Part shown: piece after piece, positions 1 to 8,602 of the stretch
Layout: each line of letters starts with the position of its first letter
Position numbering within the stretch: the stretch's first letter is position 1
Assembly: GCA_964615305.1 (NCBI GenBank)
Contig: CAZTNA010000008.1
Location: 78,393-142,392 of the forward strand
DNA from: Bog-950 sp964615305
GTDB lineage: Bacteria > Bacteroidota > Bacteroidia > Chitinophagales > LD1
Length of the DNA: 64,000 bases
Direction of reading: 5' to 3'
The notes under the pieces: generated by a model
Seen by the model: the letters and a program-made list of their open reading frames with translations, nothing else
Databases searched by the model: none
Told to the model about the DNA's origin: nothing
Translations under genes and position numbers: made by a program

Positions 1-1119
1 TTAGGTGATACAGAAAAAGAAGTAGATCCTTATTTTAAAGGGTTAGGACCATTGCGCAAAGGATGCACCGAGTGTGCCGCCTGCATGATCGGGTGCCGAC
101 ATGGCGCAAAAAACACACTCGATAAAAACTATTTGTGGTTTGCTGAAAATATGTTTGGGGCTGATGTGCTCGCAGAAACACTGGTTACAAAAATTGAATA
201 CATTAATAACGAGTACATAATACATACCGAAAACTCTACTTCAATTTTAAGAAAGCAGAAAAAAATTTTCCGCACGAAAGGCTTAGTATGTAGTGGTGGC
301 GTATTGGGCACTCTTGATCTATTACTAAAACAAAAGTATTTGAACAAAACGCTCACCGATATTTCCGATAAACTTGGAGACAATATTTTAACCAACAGTG
401 AAATGCTGAGTGGTGTTGGTGGGGCAGATAGAAAGCTGAACAACGGTCTTGCTATTTCCAGAATTTTTGCGCCCGATGAAAACACCAACATAGAAGTTTG
501 CAAATTTCCGGATGGCAGCGGAAGCATGATGCACCTGGGAACTTATGCGGTTGGTAATGGCACACCCGCTGTGCGCTCACTCAAGCTTATTGGAAAGTTT
601 TTGACAAATCCCATTCCGTTTTTCAAACTCTTTTTTACCAAAGCACCGGCTGACAGAGGTGTCATTTTCCTGATTATGCAAACGCTTGAAAACTCTATGC
701 AGCTAAAGCTAAAGCGAGGCATGTTCGGCAACCGCCTTGCAATGGTTAACGAAAGCAAGCAGCCGGTACCAACGTTTATACCTGTAGGTCAGGAAGCGCT
801 TTTTAGGTATGCTGAAAAAGTTAAGGGCATACCTATGAACGCTCTTACTGAAGTAACTTTAGGACTGGCCTCTACTGCTCACATTTTAGGTGGTTGCCCC
901 ATGGGAAAAACTAAAGCAGAAGGAGTAGTGGATGAGTTTTTCCGCGTACATGGGTACAAGAACTTCCTGATACTTGATGGATCCATTATGCCTTGCAACT
1001 TAGGGGTAAACCCATCGCTTACAATAACCGCTTTAAGCGAATATGCTATGGCGCATATACCTGAAAAAACAAATAATGGAGTTAAATCTCTCGATGAGCG
1101 GCTCAACCTAAGCACATAA
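1..1119 (+). CDS. GMC-family FAD oxidoreductase (3' part)
   Basis: The reading frame is open from the first base of the window, so the N-terminus with the FAD-binding Rossmann motif is missing; 372 residues are visible. The C-terminal GMC signature is clear: HILGGCPMG at fragment residues 294-302, and NPSLTITAL at 337-345, which supply the active-site His and Asn region. The closest family resemblance is to cholesterol-oxidase-like GMC enzymes, which oxidise an alcohol with FAD. Near the start is a dense cysteine cluster, C22-x2-C25-x2-C28-x3-C32, followed by GAKNTLDKNYL, as seen in a GMC subgroup. The substrate cannot be told. The gene converges on the histidine kinase with one base between the two stop codons. 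Confidence 0.85.
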   Translation, partial: LGDTEKEVDPYFKGLGPLRKGCTECAACMIGCRHGAKNTLDKNYLWFAENMFGADVLAETLVTKIEYINNEYIIHTENSTSILRKQKKIFRTKGLVCSGGVLGTLDLLLKQKYLNKTLTDISDKLGDNILTNSEMLSGVGGADRKLNNGLAISRIFAPDENTNIEVCKFPDGSGSMMHLGTYAVGNGTPAVRSLKLIGKFLTNPIPFFKLFFTKAPADRGVIFLIMQTLENSMQLKLKRGMFGNRLAMVNESKQPVPTFIPVGQEALFRYAEKVKGIPMNALTEVTLGLASTAHILGGCPMGKTKAEGVVDEFFRVHGYKNFLILDGSIMPCNLGVNPSLTITALSEYAMAHIPEKTNNGVKSLDERLNLST

Positions 1120-1120
1120 C

Positions 1121-2734
1121 TTATATTGGCAGAGACACTGTAAAAATTGAGCCCTTCCCTTCGGCACTTGATACTGAAATATTCCCCCCTTGACGTTCAA
1201 CAATTTTCTTGCAAATAGATAAACCGAGACCTGTGCCAGAAAATTCGGCCTTAGTGTGCAGCCGGTAAAATGGTTCAAAGATACGTTGTTGGTGCTCGGC
1301 CTTAATTCCAATACCGTTATCCGCTATAGTTAACAGAACCCTTCCGGCTGAATTTTCTGACGTAACTGTTACTTGGGGTATGTTAGCGCGGTTATATTTT
1401 ACTCCATTCAGCACCAGGTTTTGTAACACAAGCATTATTAGGTTTCTGTCTGTGTTTATCTGGGGCAGATGATTGAAAACAACTTCAGCTGATTTTTCCA
1501 TTACCGGAACTTCAATATTCTTTAACACATCTTTCATCACATCGTTTAAATCAACCAACTCTCTCTTTATCTCTGTTCGGGTAATACGTGAGTATGAAAG
1601 TAAATCGCGTAAGAGTTGTTGTAGATTCGAAGCTCCTTTGTTAGCATAATCTATATATTCCTGGGCCTGTTCATCTAACTTACCATCGTATCGTTTCTTT
1701 AAAAGCTGCATGTAGTTTGAAATCATGCGTAACGGCTCCTGCATATCGTGGCTGGATACGAAGGCAAACATTTCCAAATCTGCATTACTTCGTTCCAGTT
1801 CTTTGGTTCGTTCCTGCAACTGAAACTGTGCGTTTTTGCTTCTTCGTATATCACGACTTTGGCTCAACACTGCATTGTTTGTTCCTTCGTTTTCAGTAAT
1901 TGTTGTAAAAATTGTTTCTATCCAAACGTAGCTACCATTTGCGTGCTGCAAACGATATTGAATAGGTTGCTGAAGTGTGGCATTCCCCGGGTCATGAAAG
2001 TTTAGTTTTTGAATTAGCTCTTTATCATCCGGGTGTACTATTTCATACGGCTTGCGACCCAGCATTTCATGTGTAGAATACCCTAACAACCTTTCGGCTG
2101 AAGGGCTAACAAATTGTAATGACCCATCTGTGTTGTGAATACATATCAGGTCGAATGAGTTTTCGGCCAGCAAACGATACATTTTTTCACTGTTGCGTAA
2201 TTTATCTTCAATGCTAAACCGGAAATGAATGAGCACTGCCTGTGCTACAACTGCAATAATGTGTGTAGCGTAAAAATCAAACGTTGAGTTATTCTCCTTC
2301 TTAGTAAAGACGATAACAATCACTAGAAGTATGTTGATGACCAGAGTATGTATAAGCCAATTTCTTTTATCTCGGAAAAACCAACCCGAAATAGTATATG
2401 CAACAATAAATTGGTACGCATACTGAACATGGAACGATGTGCCGTAAAGCAGGTATATGTTTACCAGGTTCATGGTGTACATGAATACATAGGCGCACTG
2501 CTGATAACGCACCTGCACAGGTTTAATAAACAGCAATCCGATAAAAATTACGAACGCTACTAATGCATCAATTCCATTCAACCACTGGTGTGATATGGTT
2601 CCTTTTACCGGAAGGTTATCGCCATAAAAAGTAAAACAGGTAAACCCGACCACTAGTAACCCGAACAGAGCCTGAGCCGTACGAAGCTCATGATCTATCA
2701 GTCGGTCAAGTAATTTATCTACATTTTTTACCAT
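1121..2734 (-). CDS. Orphan membrane PAS histidine kinase
   Basis: A 537-residue sensor kinase. About six hydrophobic segments fill residues 20-172. A PAS/PAC domain follows (about 183-300), then a HisKA domain with phosphoacceptor H329 in SSHDMQEP. The ATPase domain has the N box around N443, DNGIGI at 472-477 and GTGLGL at 500-505. There is no receiver domain and no response regulator beside it, so its partner is unknown. It lies 63 bases downstream of the rhodanese gene of the sulfate-activation operon, on the same strand. The spacing and a TACATTCC element just upstream (2746-2753) suggest it may have its own promoter, so a role in sulfur sensing is only a possibility. Confidence 0.9.
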   Translation of the reverse strand: MVKNVDKLLDRLIDHELRTAQALFGLLVVGFTCFTFYGDNLPVKGTISHQWLNGIDALVAFVIFIGLLFIKPVQVRYQQCAYVFMYTMNLVNIYLLYGTSFHVQYAYQFIVAYTISGWFFRDKRNWLIHTLVINILLVIVIVFTKKENNSTFDFYATHIIAVVAQAVLIHFRFSIEDKLRNSEKMYRLLAENSFDLICIHNTDGSLQFVSPSAERLLGYSTHEMLGRKPYEIVHPDDKELIQKLNFHDPGNATLQQPIQYRLQHANGSYVWIETIFTTITENEGTNNAVLSQSRDIRRSKNAQFQLQERTKELERSNADLEMFAFVSSHDMQEPLRMISNYMQLLKKRYDGKLDEQAQEYIDYANKGASNLQQLLRDLLSYSRITRTEIKRELVDLNDVMKDVLKNIEVPVMEKSAEVVFNHLPQINTDRNLIMLVLQNLVLNGVKYNRANIPQVTVTSENSAGRVLLTIADNGIGIKAEHQQRIFEPFYRLHTKAEFSGTGLGLSICKKIVERQGGNISVSSAEGKGSIFTVSLPI

Positions 2735-2745
2735 GATTGGGGAGC

Positions 2746-2753
2746 GGAATGTA
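2746..2753 (-). promoter_or_regulatory. Possible -7 element of the histidine kinase
   Basis: On the minus strand this reads TACATTCC, one or two changes from the Bacteroidota TAnnTTTG element and similar to the TAnnTTCG form seen elsewhere in the window. It lies 11 bases before the ATG and is followed by the same GCTCC sequence as the cysC and sucA sites. I see no clear -33 TTG. Confidence 0.3.
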
Positions 2754-2797
2754 ACTAAACTCTCCTAATATAAACAGACAATGCTGTTTGGGCAAGT

Positions 2798-3115
2798 TTA
2801 ATACTTAGGCATGTCATTGTCCACCTCATCTGCCCAAGCAAGAATCCCTCCTTCCAGATTGTAAAGGTTTGTAAACCCGAAGTTTTCTTCTAAATACTGA
2901 ATAATATTACCACTCCGGTTACCGCTGCGGCAGTGTATGATTACCGGCTTACTTCTTGATATTTTGTCTAAGTTATCAGTTACTGTTCCCAATGGAATAA
3001 GCTCTCCGTTCAAATGACAAATATCATATTCAAACTCTTCGCGAACATCTATCAACTGAAAATCTTCTTTTGCATCTATCATGGCTTTTAACTCGCCAAC
3101 TGTTTTCAATTTCAT
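2798..3115 (-). CDS. Single-domain rhodanese (sulfurtransferase)
   Basis: A 105-residue cytoplasmic protein that is one complete rhodanese domain. The active-site loop is CRSGNRS with catalytic C62, and the LIDVREEFEYDICH segment is typical of the GlpE/PspE-like single-domain class. These enzymes carry a persulfide on the Cys and pass sulfane sulfur from donors such as thiosulfate. The gene starts 10 bases after cysN and is clearly the fourth gene of the cysC-cysD-cysN operon, so a role in sulfur transfer beside sulfate activation is a reasonable inference. The physiological acceptor is not visible. Confidence 0.88.
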   Translation of the reverse strand: MKLKTVGELKAMIDAKEDFQLIDVREEFEYDICHLNGELIPLGTVTDNLDKISRSKPVIIHCRSGNRSGNIIQYLEENFGFTNLYNLEGGILAWADEVDNDMPKY

Positions 3116-3125
3116 AGCTTAAAAT

Positions 3126-4415
3126 TTAATCAATTATCATACAAGCAGCTACGGTAACGTTTGTAGCTTCATCAATTAACACAAAACTTCCGGTATCGCG
3201 GTTTTTTGTGTAGGCATCAAAAAACAATGGTGCAGTGGACCTTAACTTTATTCGTCCAACATCGTTAACGGTAATTTGTGGATTATCGGTAATTCTATGC
3301 AGCGTGTTAATGTCGAGTTTATACTTAATTTCTTTTACCACAGCACGGACATCTTTTGAAGTATGCTTCAAAAAATACTTTCCGTTCAACTGAAGTGGTT
3401 TTTCACTCATCCAACAAATCATTGCTTCTATATCCTGGTTTTGTTTGGGCAGATTTCCTTCGCGCACTAACATATCGCCTCTTGAAATATCAATATCGTC
3501 TTCTAATTGAATAGTAACCGACAGCGGAGCAAATGCTTCTTCCAGTTCTTTGCCATCCAGTTCCACCGATTTAATTTTTGACGAAAAACCAGAAGGCAGC
3601 ACAGTCACCTTATCGCCTTTTCGCACCACACCACTCGAAATTCTTCCTGCATAACCACGGTAATCGTGAAACTCATCGCTGTATGGGCGCACCACATATT
3701 GCACCGGAAAACGCATATCAATGTGATTAATGTCGCTGGCTATGTGAATATTCTCGAGCAAATACATCAGCGTAACCCCCTCATACCATTTCATATTGGT
3801 AGAGCGGTGCACCACATTATCGCCATTCAAGGCACTAATCGGAATAAAGTGTATGTCCTTAGTTTTTAACCGGGTTGCAAACTCTCGGTATTCAGAAACT
3901 ATTTTGTTGTAAACAGTTTCATCGTAATTCACCAAATCCATTTTGTTTACGCAAAGTGCTATGTGCGGAATACCCAGCAACGATGCAATAATGCTGTGGC
4001 GCTTGGTTTGCTCAATAATTCCCTGACGTGCATCTACCAGAATAATAGCGAGGTTCGCTGTGCTGGCACCTGTAACCATGTTGCGCGTGTATTGAATGTG
4101 TCCAGGAGTGTCAGCAATAATGAATTTCCGTTTAGGCGTTGAGAAATAACGATACGCTACATCTATCGTAATTCCCTGTTCGCGTTCAGCGCGCAAGCCA
4201 TCTGTAAGCAAGGCAAGGTTAACGGTTGTTTCGCCTCTGCGTTTGCTGGTGGCTTCAATATTTTCGAGTTGGTCTTCAAAAATTGATTTACTGTCGTAAA
4301 GTAACCGACCAATCAAAGTTGATTTACCGTCATCAACACTTCCCGCTGTTGTAAAACGCAACAACTCCATGTTGAGGTAACTATTGCTATCAAAAATTTC
4401 TGCTGTTTCTGCCAT
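3126..4415 (-). CDS. cysN: Sulfate adenylyltransferase subunit 1 (GTPase)
   Basis: The GTPase subunit of ATP sulfurylase, 429 residues. With CysD it makes adenosine 5'-phosphosulfate (APS) from ATP and sulfate, driven by GTP hydrolysis. The translation-factor-type G domain is complete: P-loop GSVDDGKS at residues 25-32, DTPGH near 101, NKMDL near 156, followed by EF-Tu-like beta-barrel domains. The length fits the non-fused form; no APS-kinase domain is attached, and cysC is a separate gene here. It lies 22 bases after cysD and 10 bases before the rhodanese gene. Confidence 0.95.
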   Translation of the reverse strand: MAETAEIFDSNSYLNMELLRFTTAGSVDDGKSTLIGRLLYDSKSIFEDQLENIEATSKRRGETTVNLALLTDGLRAEREQGITIDVAYRYFSTPKRKFIIADTPGHIQYTRNMVTGASTANLAIILVDARQGIIEQTKRHSIIASLLGIPHIALCVNKMDLVNYDETVYNKIVSEYREFATRLKTKDIHFIPISALNGDNVVHRSTNMKWYEGVTLMYLLENIHIASDINHIDMRFPVQYVVRPYSDEFHDYRGYAGRISSGVVRKGDKVTVLPSGFSSKIKSVELDGKELEEAFAPLSVTIQLEDDIDISRGDMLVREGNLPKQNQDIEAMICWMSEKPLQLNGKYFLKHTSKDVRAVVKEIKYKLDINTLHRITDNPQITVNDVGRIKLRSTAPLFFDAYTKNRDTGSFVLIDEATNVTVAACMIID

Positions 4416-4437
4416 TGCTTTGTATTGTCAAATTCTA

Positions 4438-5340
4438 TTAGAAATATCCCTCTTTCTTTCTGTCTTCCATACTTGTTTCACTACGTTTATCATCAGCTCT
4501 GCCACCACGTTCGGTAGTTCTCGATGATGCCACTTCCTGAATAATATCATCTAAAGAAATTGCGGATGAAAGTGTGGCTCCGGTAGAAGTAATATCTCCT
4601 ATGGTGCGGAAACGCACCACCATTTCTTCAGCTGCTTCGGTTGGTTTCATAGGAATGAAAGGTGATTCAGCCAACAACACGCCATCACGGTTAAACACTT
4701 TGCGTTTGTGTGAAAAATAAAGTGTTGGCATAGGAATTTTTTCCATGGCTAAATACTGCCACACGTCTAACTCTGTCCAATTCGAAATTGGAAACACACG
4801 GAAGTGCTCGCCTACATGCATTTTGCCATTAAACAAATTCCAAAGCTCCGGTCGCTGGTTCTTAGGATCCCACTGACCAAACTCATCGCGGTGCGAAAAA
4901 AAACGCTCTTTCGCTCTTGCTTTTTCTTCGTCTCTGCGTGCTCCACCCATGCAGCAATCAAACTTGTATTTATCAATGGTGTCAAGCAAAGTAGTTGTCT
5001 GCAAACGGATACGCGAAGCGCTGTAACCTTTTTCTTCAGCCACACGGCCCGTATCAATACTCTCCTGCACTGAACCTACTATCAGTTTTACTCCAAGCAA
5101 CTTCACTAACTCATCTCGGTAATCAATTGTTTCCTGAAAGTTGTGTCCGGTATCTACATGCACTAACGGAAACGGAATAGCAGCCGGATAGAAAGCTTTT
5201 TTAGCTAAGTAAGTTACGAGTATAGAATCCTTTCCTCCGCTAAAAAGTATAGCGGGGTTTTGAAACTGCGCAGCAACTTCGCGAAGCACATAAATAGATT
5301 CTGCTTCTAAAGTTTTGAGGTGATTGAGTGTATATGACAT
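4438..5340 (-). CDS. cysD: Sulfate adenylyltransferase subunit 2
   Basis: The catalytic subunit of ATP sulfurylase, 300 residues, a PP-loop (adenosine nucleotide alpha-hydrolase) enzyme. The PP-loop SGGKDS is at residues 34-39. The CCMGGARRDEEKARAKER segment and the C-terminal run TERGGRADDKRSETSMEDRK are diagnostic of CysD rather than of CysH, which shares the fold. It forms a heterodimer with CysN, encoded 22 bases downstream. cysC lies 10 bases upstream, so the three are co-transcribed. Confidence 0.96.
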   Translation of the reverse strand: MSYTLNHLKTLEAESIYVLREVAAQFQNPAILFSGGKDSILVTYLAKKAFYPAAIPFPLVHVDTGHNFQETIDYRDELVKLLGVKLIVGSVQESIDTGRVAEEKGYSASRIRLQTTTLLDTIDKYKFDCCMGGARRDEEKARAKERFFSHRDEFGQWDPKNQRPELWNLFNGKMHVGEHFRVFPISNWTELDVWQYLAMEKIPMPTLYFSHKRKVFNRDGVLLAESPFIPMKPTEAAEEMVVRFRTIGDITSTGATLSSAISLDDIIQEVASSRTTERGGRADDKRSETSMEDRKKEGYF

Positions 5341-5350
5341 TCCTAATGGA

Positions 5351-5956
5351 TTATTGATTCTTTACTATTGAAAACACAAATTTGCTCACCTCACTTACAG
5401 ATTCTTCTACTGATTTATTGTTTGTGAGAATTTCCAAGTCCGGTTTTACAGGAATTTCAAACGGTGCGTTGATGCCTGTAAAATCTTTTATCTCACCCTT
5501 GCGCGCTTTAGCATAAAGCCCTTTTACATCGCGTTTCTCACATTCTTCCAAAGGTGTATTGATGAAAATTTCCAGAAAATCGTTTTCGCCAACAATTGAT
5601 TTTGCCTGGGCACGTATTTCTTCAGTAGGCGAAACAAAACAGCAGATAGTTACTACTCCGTTAGCACAAAACAATTTTGCCACTTCAGCAATTCTGCGAA
5701 TGTTTTCTTTTCTGTCGGCTTCACTAAAGCCAAGGTTGTTATTAATGCCTGTGCGAACGTTGTCGCCATCCAGCACTACAGAAAAAAAACCTTTAGCATG
5801 AAGAGCCTCCTCCAATCCTTTCGCAATGGTACTCTTACCTGAACCGCTTAATCCGGTAAACCAAAACACTTTTCCTCGCTGCTGCAATAACTGCTCCTTA
5901 CTCTCACGCGAAAGCAGTTGATTATAGGGGTGAATATTCTCTGACTTGGAGTTCAT
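5351..5956 (-). CDS. cysC: Adenylylsulfate kinase
   Basis: APS kinase, 201 residues; phosphorylates APS at the 3' position to give PAPS. The P-loop GLSGSGKST is at residues 35-43, and DGDNVRTGINNNLGFSEADR carries the conserved substrate-binding Asp, Arg and Asn residues. It is the first gene of the cysC-cysD-cysN-rhodanese operon. A TAGATTCG element lies 10 bases upstream of the ATG and is a likely promoter. No PAPS reductase or sulfite reductase genes are within reach, so PAPS may go to reduction elsewhere in the genome or to sulfotransferases. Confidence 0.95.
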   Translation of the reverse strand: MNSKSENIHPYNQLLSRESKEQLLQQRGKVFWFTGLSGSGKSTIAKGLEEALHAKGFFSVVLDGDNVRTGINNNLGFSEADRKENIRRIAEVAKLFCANGVVTICCFVSPTEEIRAQAKSIVGENDFLEIFINTPLEECEKRDVKGLYAKARKGEIKDFTGINAPFEIPVKPDLEILTNNKSVEESVSEVSKFVFSIVKNQ

Positions 5957-5966
5957 AAACGGAGCG

Positions 5967-5974
5967 CGAATCTA
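5967..5974 (-). promoter_or_regulatory. Probable -7 promoter element of the cysC operon
   Basis: Minus strand TAGATTCG followed by CGCTCC and the ATG. It is one change from the TAnnTTTG consensus of Bacteroidota primary sigma factors. The same TTCGCGCTCC context recurs upstream of sucA (16110-16117). The implied leader is very short. Confidence 0.45.
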
Positions 5975-6014
5975 AAATTTTCGCTTAATCTATAAGCTAA
6001 GTAGAGTTGCTTCA

Positions 6015-6044
6015 TTGCTTTCTTCCCCACTTACAATATTTTTG
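6015..6044 (+). promoter_or_regulatory. Promoter of cysM
   Basis: A TTG (6015-6017) and a perfect TATTTTTG (6037-6044) are spaced by 19 bases, as in the Bacteroidota -33/-7 consensus TTG-N17-23-TAnnTTTG. The cysM ATG follows 19 bases later, giving a leader of a dozen bases or so. The element lies in the 107-base divergent gap shared with cysC. Confidence 0.6.
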
Positions 6045-6063
6045 CGATTGGAAAAAGTAAAAT

Positions 6064-6945
6064 ATGGCAGGCATTCTTGATTTAGTAGGCAATACACCTT
6101 TAGTAGAACTCCATCGTATTAACCCTAACCCGCGCGTAAAAATTTACGGCAAACTCGAAGGCGAAAATCCCGGAGGCAGTGTGAAAGACCGTGCCGCCTA
6201 TGGCATGATAAAAGGAGCTCTTGACCGCGGAGAACTGAAATCAGGAATGAAACTGATAGAAGCTACCAGCGGAAACACCGGCATAGCACTGGCTATGATT
6301 GCCCGCCTGTGTGGAGTTGAAATAGAATTAGTGATGCCCGAAAATTCTACCCGCGAAAGAGTGCTAACCATGCAGGCATTCGGGGCAACCGTTACACTCA
6401 CCTCCGCAGCAGGCAGTATGGAAGAAGCCATTGACTATGCGCACGCGCAAGTTGCTAAAGGCGGTTACTTGATGTTGAATCAATTTGCAAACCCTGATAA
6501 TTACGGAGCGCACTATCACACCACAGGTCCTGAAATCTGGAATGACACTGAAGGAAAAATCACGCATTTTGTTTCCAGCATGGGTACTACCGGTACTATT
6601 ATGGGTGTGTCGCGGTTTATGAAAGAAAAGAATAACACTATTCAAATTATTGGCGCTCAACCTACCGATGGCTCACGCATACCAGGCATACGCAGATGGA
6701 AACAGGAATATTTGCCTAAAATTTTTGAACCGCATCGAGTTGACCGAATTGTGGATGTATCGGAAGAAGAAGCTACTGCTATGACTCGAAGATTAGCAAA
6801 GGAGGAAGCTGTGTTTTGCGGAATGAGCAGCGGAGGTGCTGTACATATTGCCACTAAAATTGCCGCTGAAATTCAAGAGGGAGTAATTGTTGCTATCATT
6901 TGCGACAAAGGCGACAGGTATTTATCGAGCAACTTGTTCGGGTAG
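6064..6945 (+). CDS. cysM: Cysteine synthase B (O-acetylserine/thiosulfate type)
   Basis: A PLP-dependent beta-family enzyme of 293 residues that makes cysteine (or S-sulfocysteine from thiosulfate) from O-acetylserine. The PLP Lys is K41 in GGSVKDRAA, and the substrate-binding loop ATSGNTG is at 67-73. SSMGTTGTIMGVSRFM, IPGIRRWKQEYLP and IICDKGDRYLS match CysM rather than CysK. It is transcribed away from the sulfate-activation operon. CysM use of thiosulfate fits with the nearby rhodanese gene, but that link is inference. It converges on glpD with 6 bases between the stops. Confidence 0.93.
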   Translation: MAGILDLVGNTPLVELHRINPNPRVKIYGKLEGENPGGSVKDRAAYGMIKGALDRGELKSGMKLIEATSGNTGIALAMIARLCGVEIELVMPENSTRERVLTMQAFGATVTLTSAAGSMEEAIDYAHAQVAKGGYLMLNQFANPDNYGAHYHTTGPEIWNDTEGKITHFVSSMGTTGTIMGVSRFMKEKNNTIQIIGAQPTDGSRIPGIRRWKQEYLPKIFEPHRVDRIVDVSEEEATAMTRRLAKEEAVFCGMSSGGAVHIATKIAAEIQEGVIVAIICDKGDRYLSSNLFG

Positions 6946-6951
6946 TTTTTT

Positions 6952-8589
6952 TTAAAAACTTACAGCCATACGGTAATCGTATTTTACTGATGAAAGGTTC
7001 TTTTCTTTCAACGCATCGGCTTGTTGTAGCTGCAACGAAATAAACTGCTGAAGAAATTCTATCTGTTTTTCTGATTCTTTTCTGTCAAAAAAAATTCTCC
7101 CTGTTCTTCGAATCAAAAAATCGCTGAGTGAAAAAGTCATTTCGTGCTGAATACAGTATTGTAATTCGGCAGCGTAATACAGTTTATCGTTATCGGCAAT
7201 TTTGTTTCGTAACTCTTTTGCTGCTTCTATTACCGTTAAGGTGTTAGCACCAAAACGAAAAAACCATTCCTTCACTTTTTCGGCAGGAATATTTTCTTCT
7301 GCTCCTTTTTCAGTCAAATCTGCAAGTGTTTTTTTAAACCCGGTTTCATTTTGAAACTCGCCACCGCTTAAACGAAAAGATTTTGTTTTGCACGAACCAA
7401 AATCTCGGTTTAGTTTTTTTGCAGCCATGTCAACAACCTTAGCTGCCATTAAACGATACCCCGTCAACTTACCACCAGCAATAGAAACCAAACCCGAAGC
7501 AGAAACCATTACTTCATCTTTCCGCGAAAGTTCAGACGCTGACTTTCCGTCCTCATAAATCAATGGGCGCAAACCCGCCCAACTTGATACTATATCTTCC
7601 GCTTTCAGGCTCACCGATGGGAAAACATGATTGATGGCCTTGAGTAAATATGCTACATCTTCTTTATTGCATTGCGGTGTGTCAATACTTTGGTTATACA
7701 CGGTATCTGTGGTACCCACATAAGTAATTCCGTTTCGTGGAATTGCAAAAATCATTCTTCCATCGCCTACATCGAAATATGCGGCTTGCACCAGCGGCAG
7801 TTTTTCGTATGAAAAAACGATGTGTACTCCTTTTGTTAGTTGTAGCCGTTTCCCTTTAAGTGAATTGTCTTCTTTGCGCAGCAAATCAACCCATGGACCG
7901 CAGGCGTTTACTACCACACTGGCGCGTATTTCAAATTCAGTATCCTCAATTTTATCGTGTACTTTTACTCCTGTAATTTTGCCTTGCTGGTCGTAAACGA
8001 AGTTTTTGCTTTCGGCATAATTAAGCAAGGTAGCACCATTGGCAAAAGCACTCTTGGCTATTTCTATGGTCAGCCGCGAATCATCCGTGCGGTACTCGAA
8101 ATATAAACCACCACCAATTAGCCCTTTGTTGGTAAGCAATGGCTCCGCTTTTAGTGTTTGATGTTTGTCGAGCATTTTTCTGCGCTCGTCATTTTTTACG
8201 CCTGCCAGTAAATCATATACCCACAACCCCAAAGAAGAAGATTGCTTGCCCAGGGAACCATCTTCTACAATTGGCAGCAACATTTTTTCAGGAACAACTA
8301 TGTGTCTTGCATTGCTATGAACCACAGCCCGCTCACTACCCACATCGTGCACCAGCTTAAATTCCAATTGTTTTAAATACCGAAGCCCACCATGTATAAG
8401 TTTGGTAGATCGCGAACTGGTGCCTGATGCAAAATCACTCTTTTCGATCAGAGCTACTTTCATACCGCGAAGTACCGCATCTAAAGCAATACCGCAACCT
8501 GTAATTCCTCCTCCAATCACTAACAAGTCAAACGACTGTGATGAAAGCTGTTCAACAAATTGTTTTCGGTGGCGGTTAGAAAAATTCAT
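6952..8589 (-). CDS. glpD: Aerobic glycerol-3-phosphate dehydrogenase
   Basis: FAD-dependent glycerol-3-phosphate dehydrogenase of 545 residues; oxidises glycerol-3-phosphate to dihydroxyacetone phosphate and passes electrons to quinone at the inner membrane. The dinucleotide fold VIGGGITGCGIALDA is near residues 24-38, followed by SRSTKLIHGGLRYL, the family signature. AGLRPLIYEDGK lies in the substrate region and a C-terminal DAO_C domain is present. No glycerol kinase or facilitator gene lies nearby. It starts 13 bases after the double rhodanese-like gene and is probably co-transcribed with it. Confidence 0.95.
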   Translation of the reverse strand: MNFSNRHRKQFVEQLSSQSFDLLVIGGGITGCGIALDAVLRGMKVALIEKSDFASGTSSRSTKLIHGGLRYLKQLEFKLVHDVGSERAVVHSNARHIVVPEKMLLPIVEDGSLGKQSSSLGLWVYDLLAGVKNDERRKMLDKHQTLKAEPLLTNKGLIGGGLYFEYRTDDSRLTIEIAKSAFANGATLLNYAESKNFVYDQQGKITGVKVHDKIEDTEFEIRASVVVNACGPWVDLLRKEDNSLKGKRLQLTKGVHIVFSYEKLPLVQAAYFDVGDGRMIFAIPRNGITYVGTTDTVYNQSIDTPQCNKEDVAYLLKAINHVFPSVSLKAEDIVSSWAGLRPLIYEDGKSASELSRKDEVMVSASGLVSIAGGKLTGYRLMAAKVVDMAAKKLNRDFGSCKTKSFRLSGGEFQNETGFKKTLADLTEKGAEENIPAEKVKEWFFRFGANTLTVIEAAKELRNKIADNDKLYYAAELQYCIQHEMTFSLSDFLIRRTGRIFFDRKESEKQIEFLQQFISLQLQQADALKEKNLSSVKYDYRMAVSF

Positions 8590-8602
8590 GTGAGCAGGAA
8601 AA

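Noticed and set aside
6064..6945. Cysteate synthase for sulfonolipid synthesis
   Set aside because: The whole sequence follows CysM motifs closely; nothing points to another substrate.
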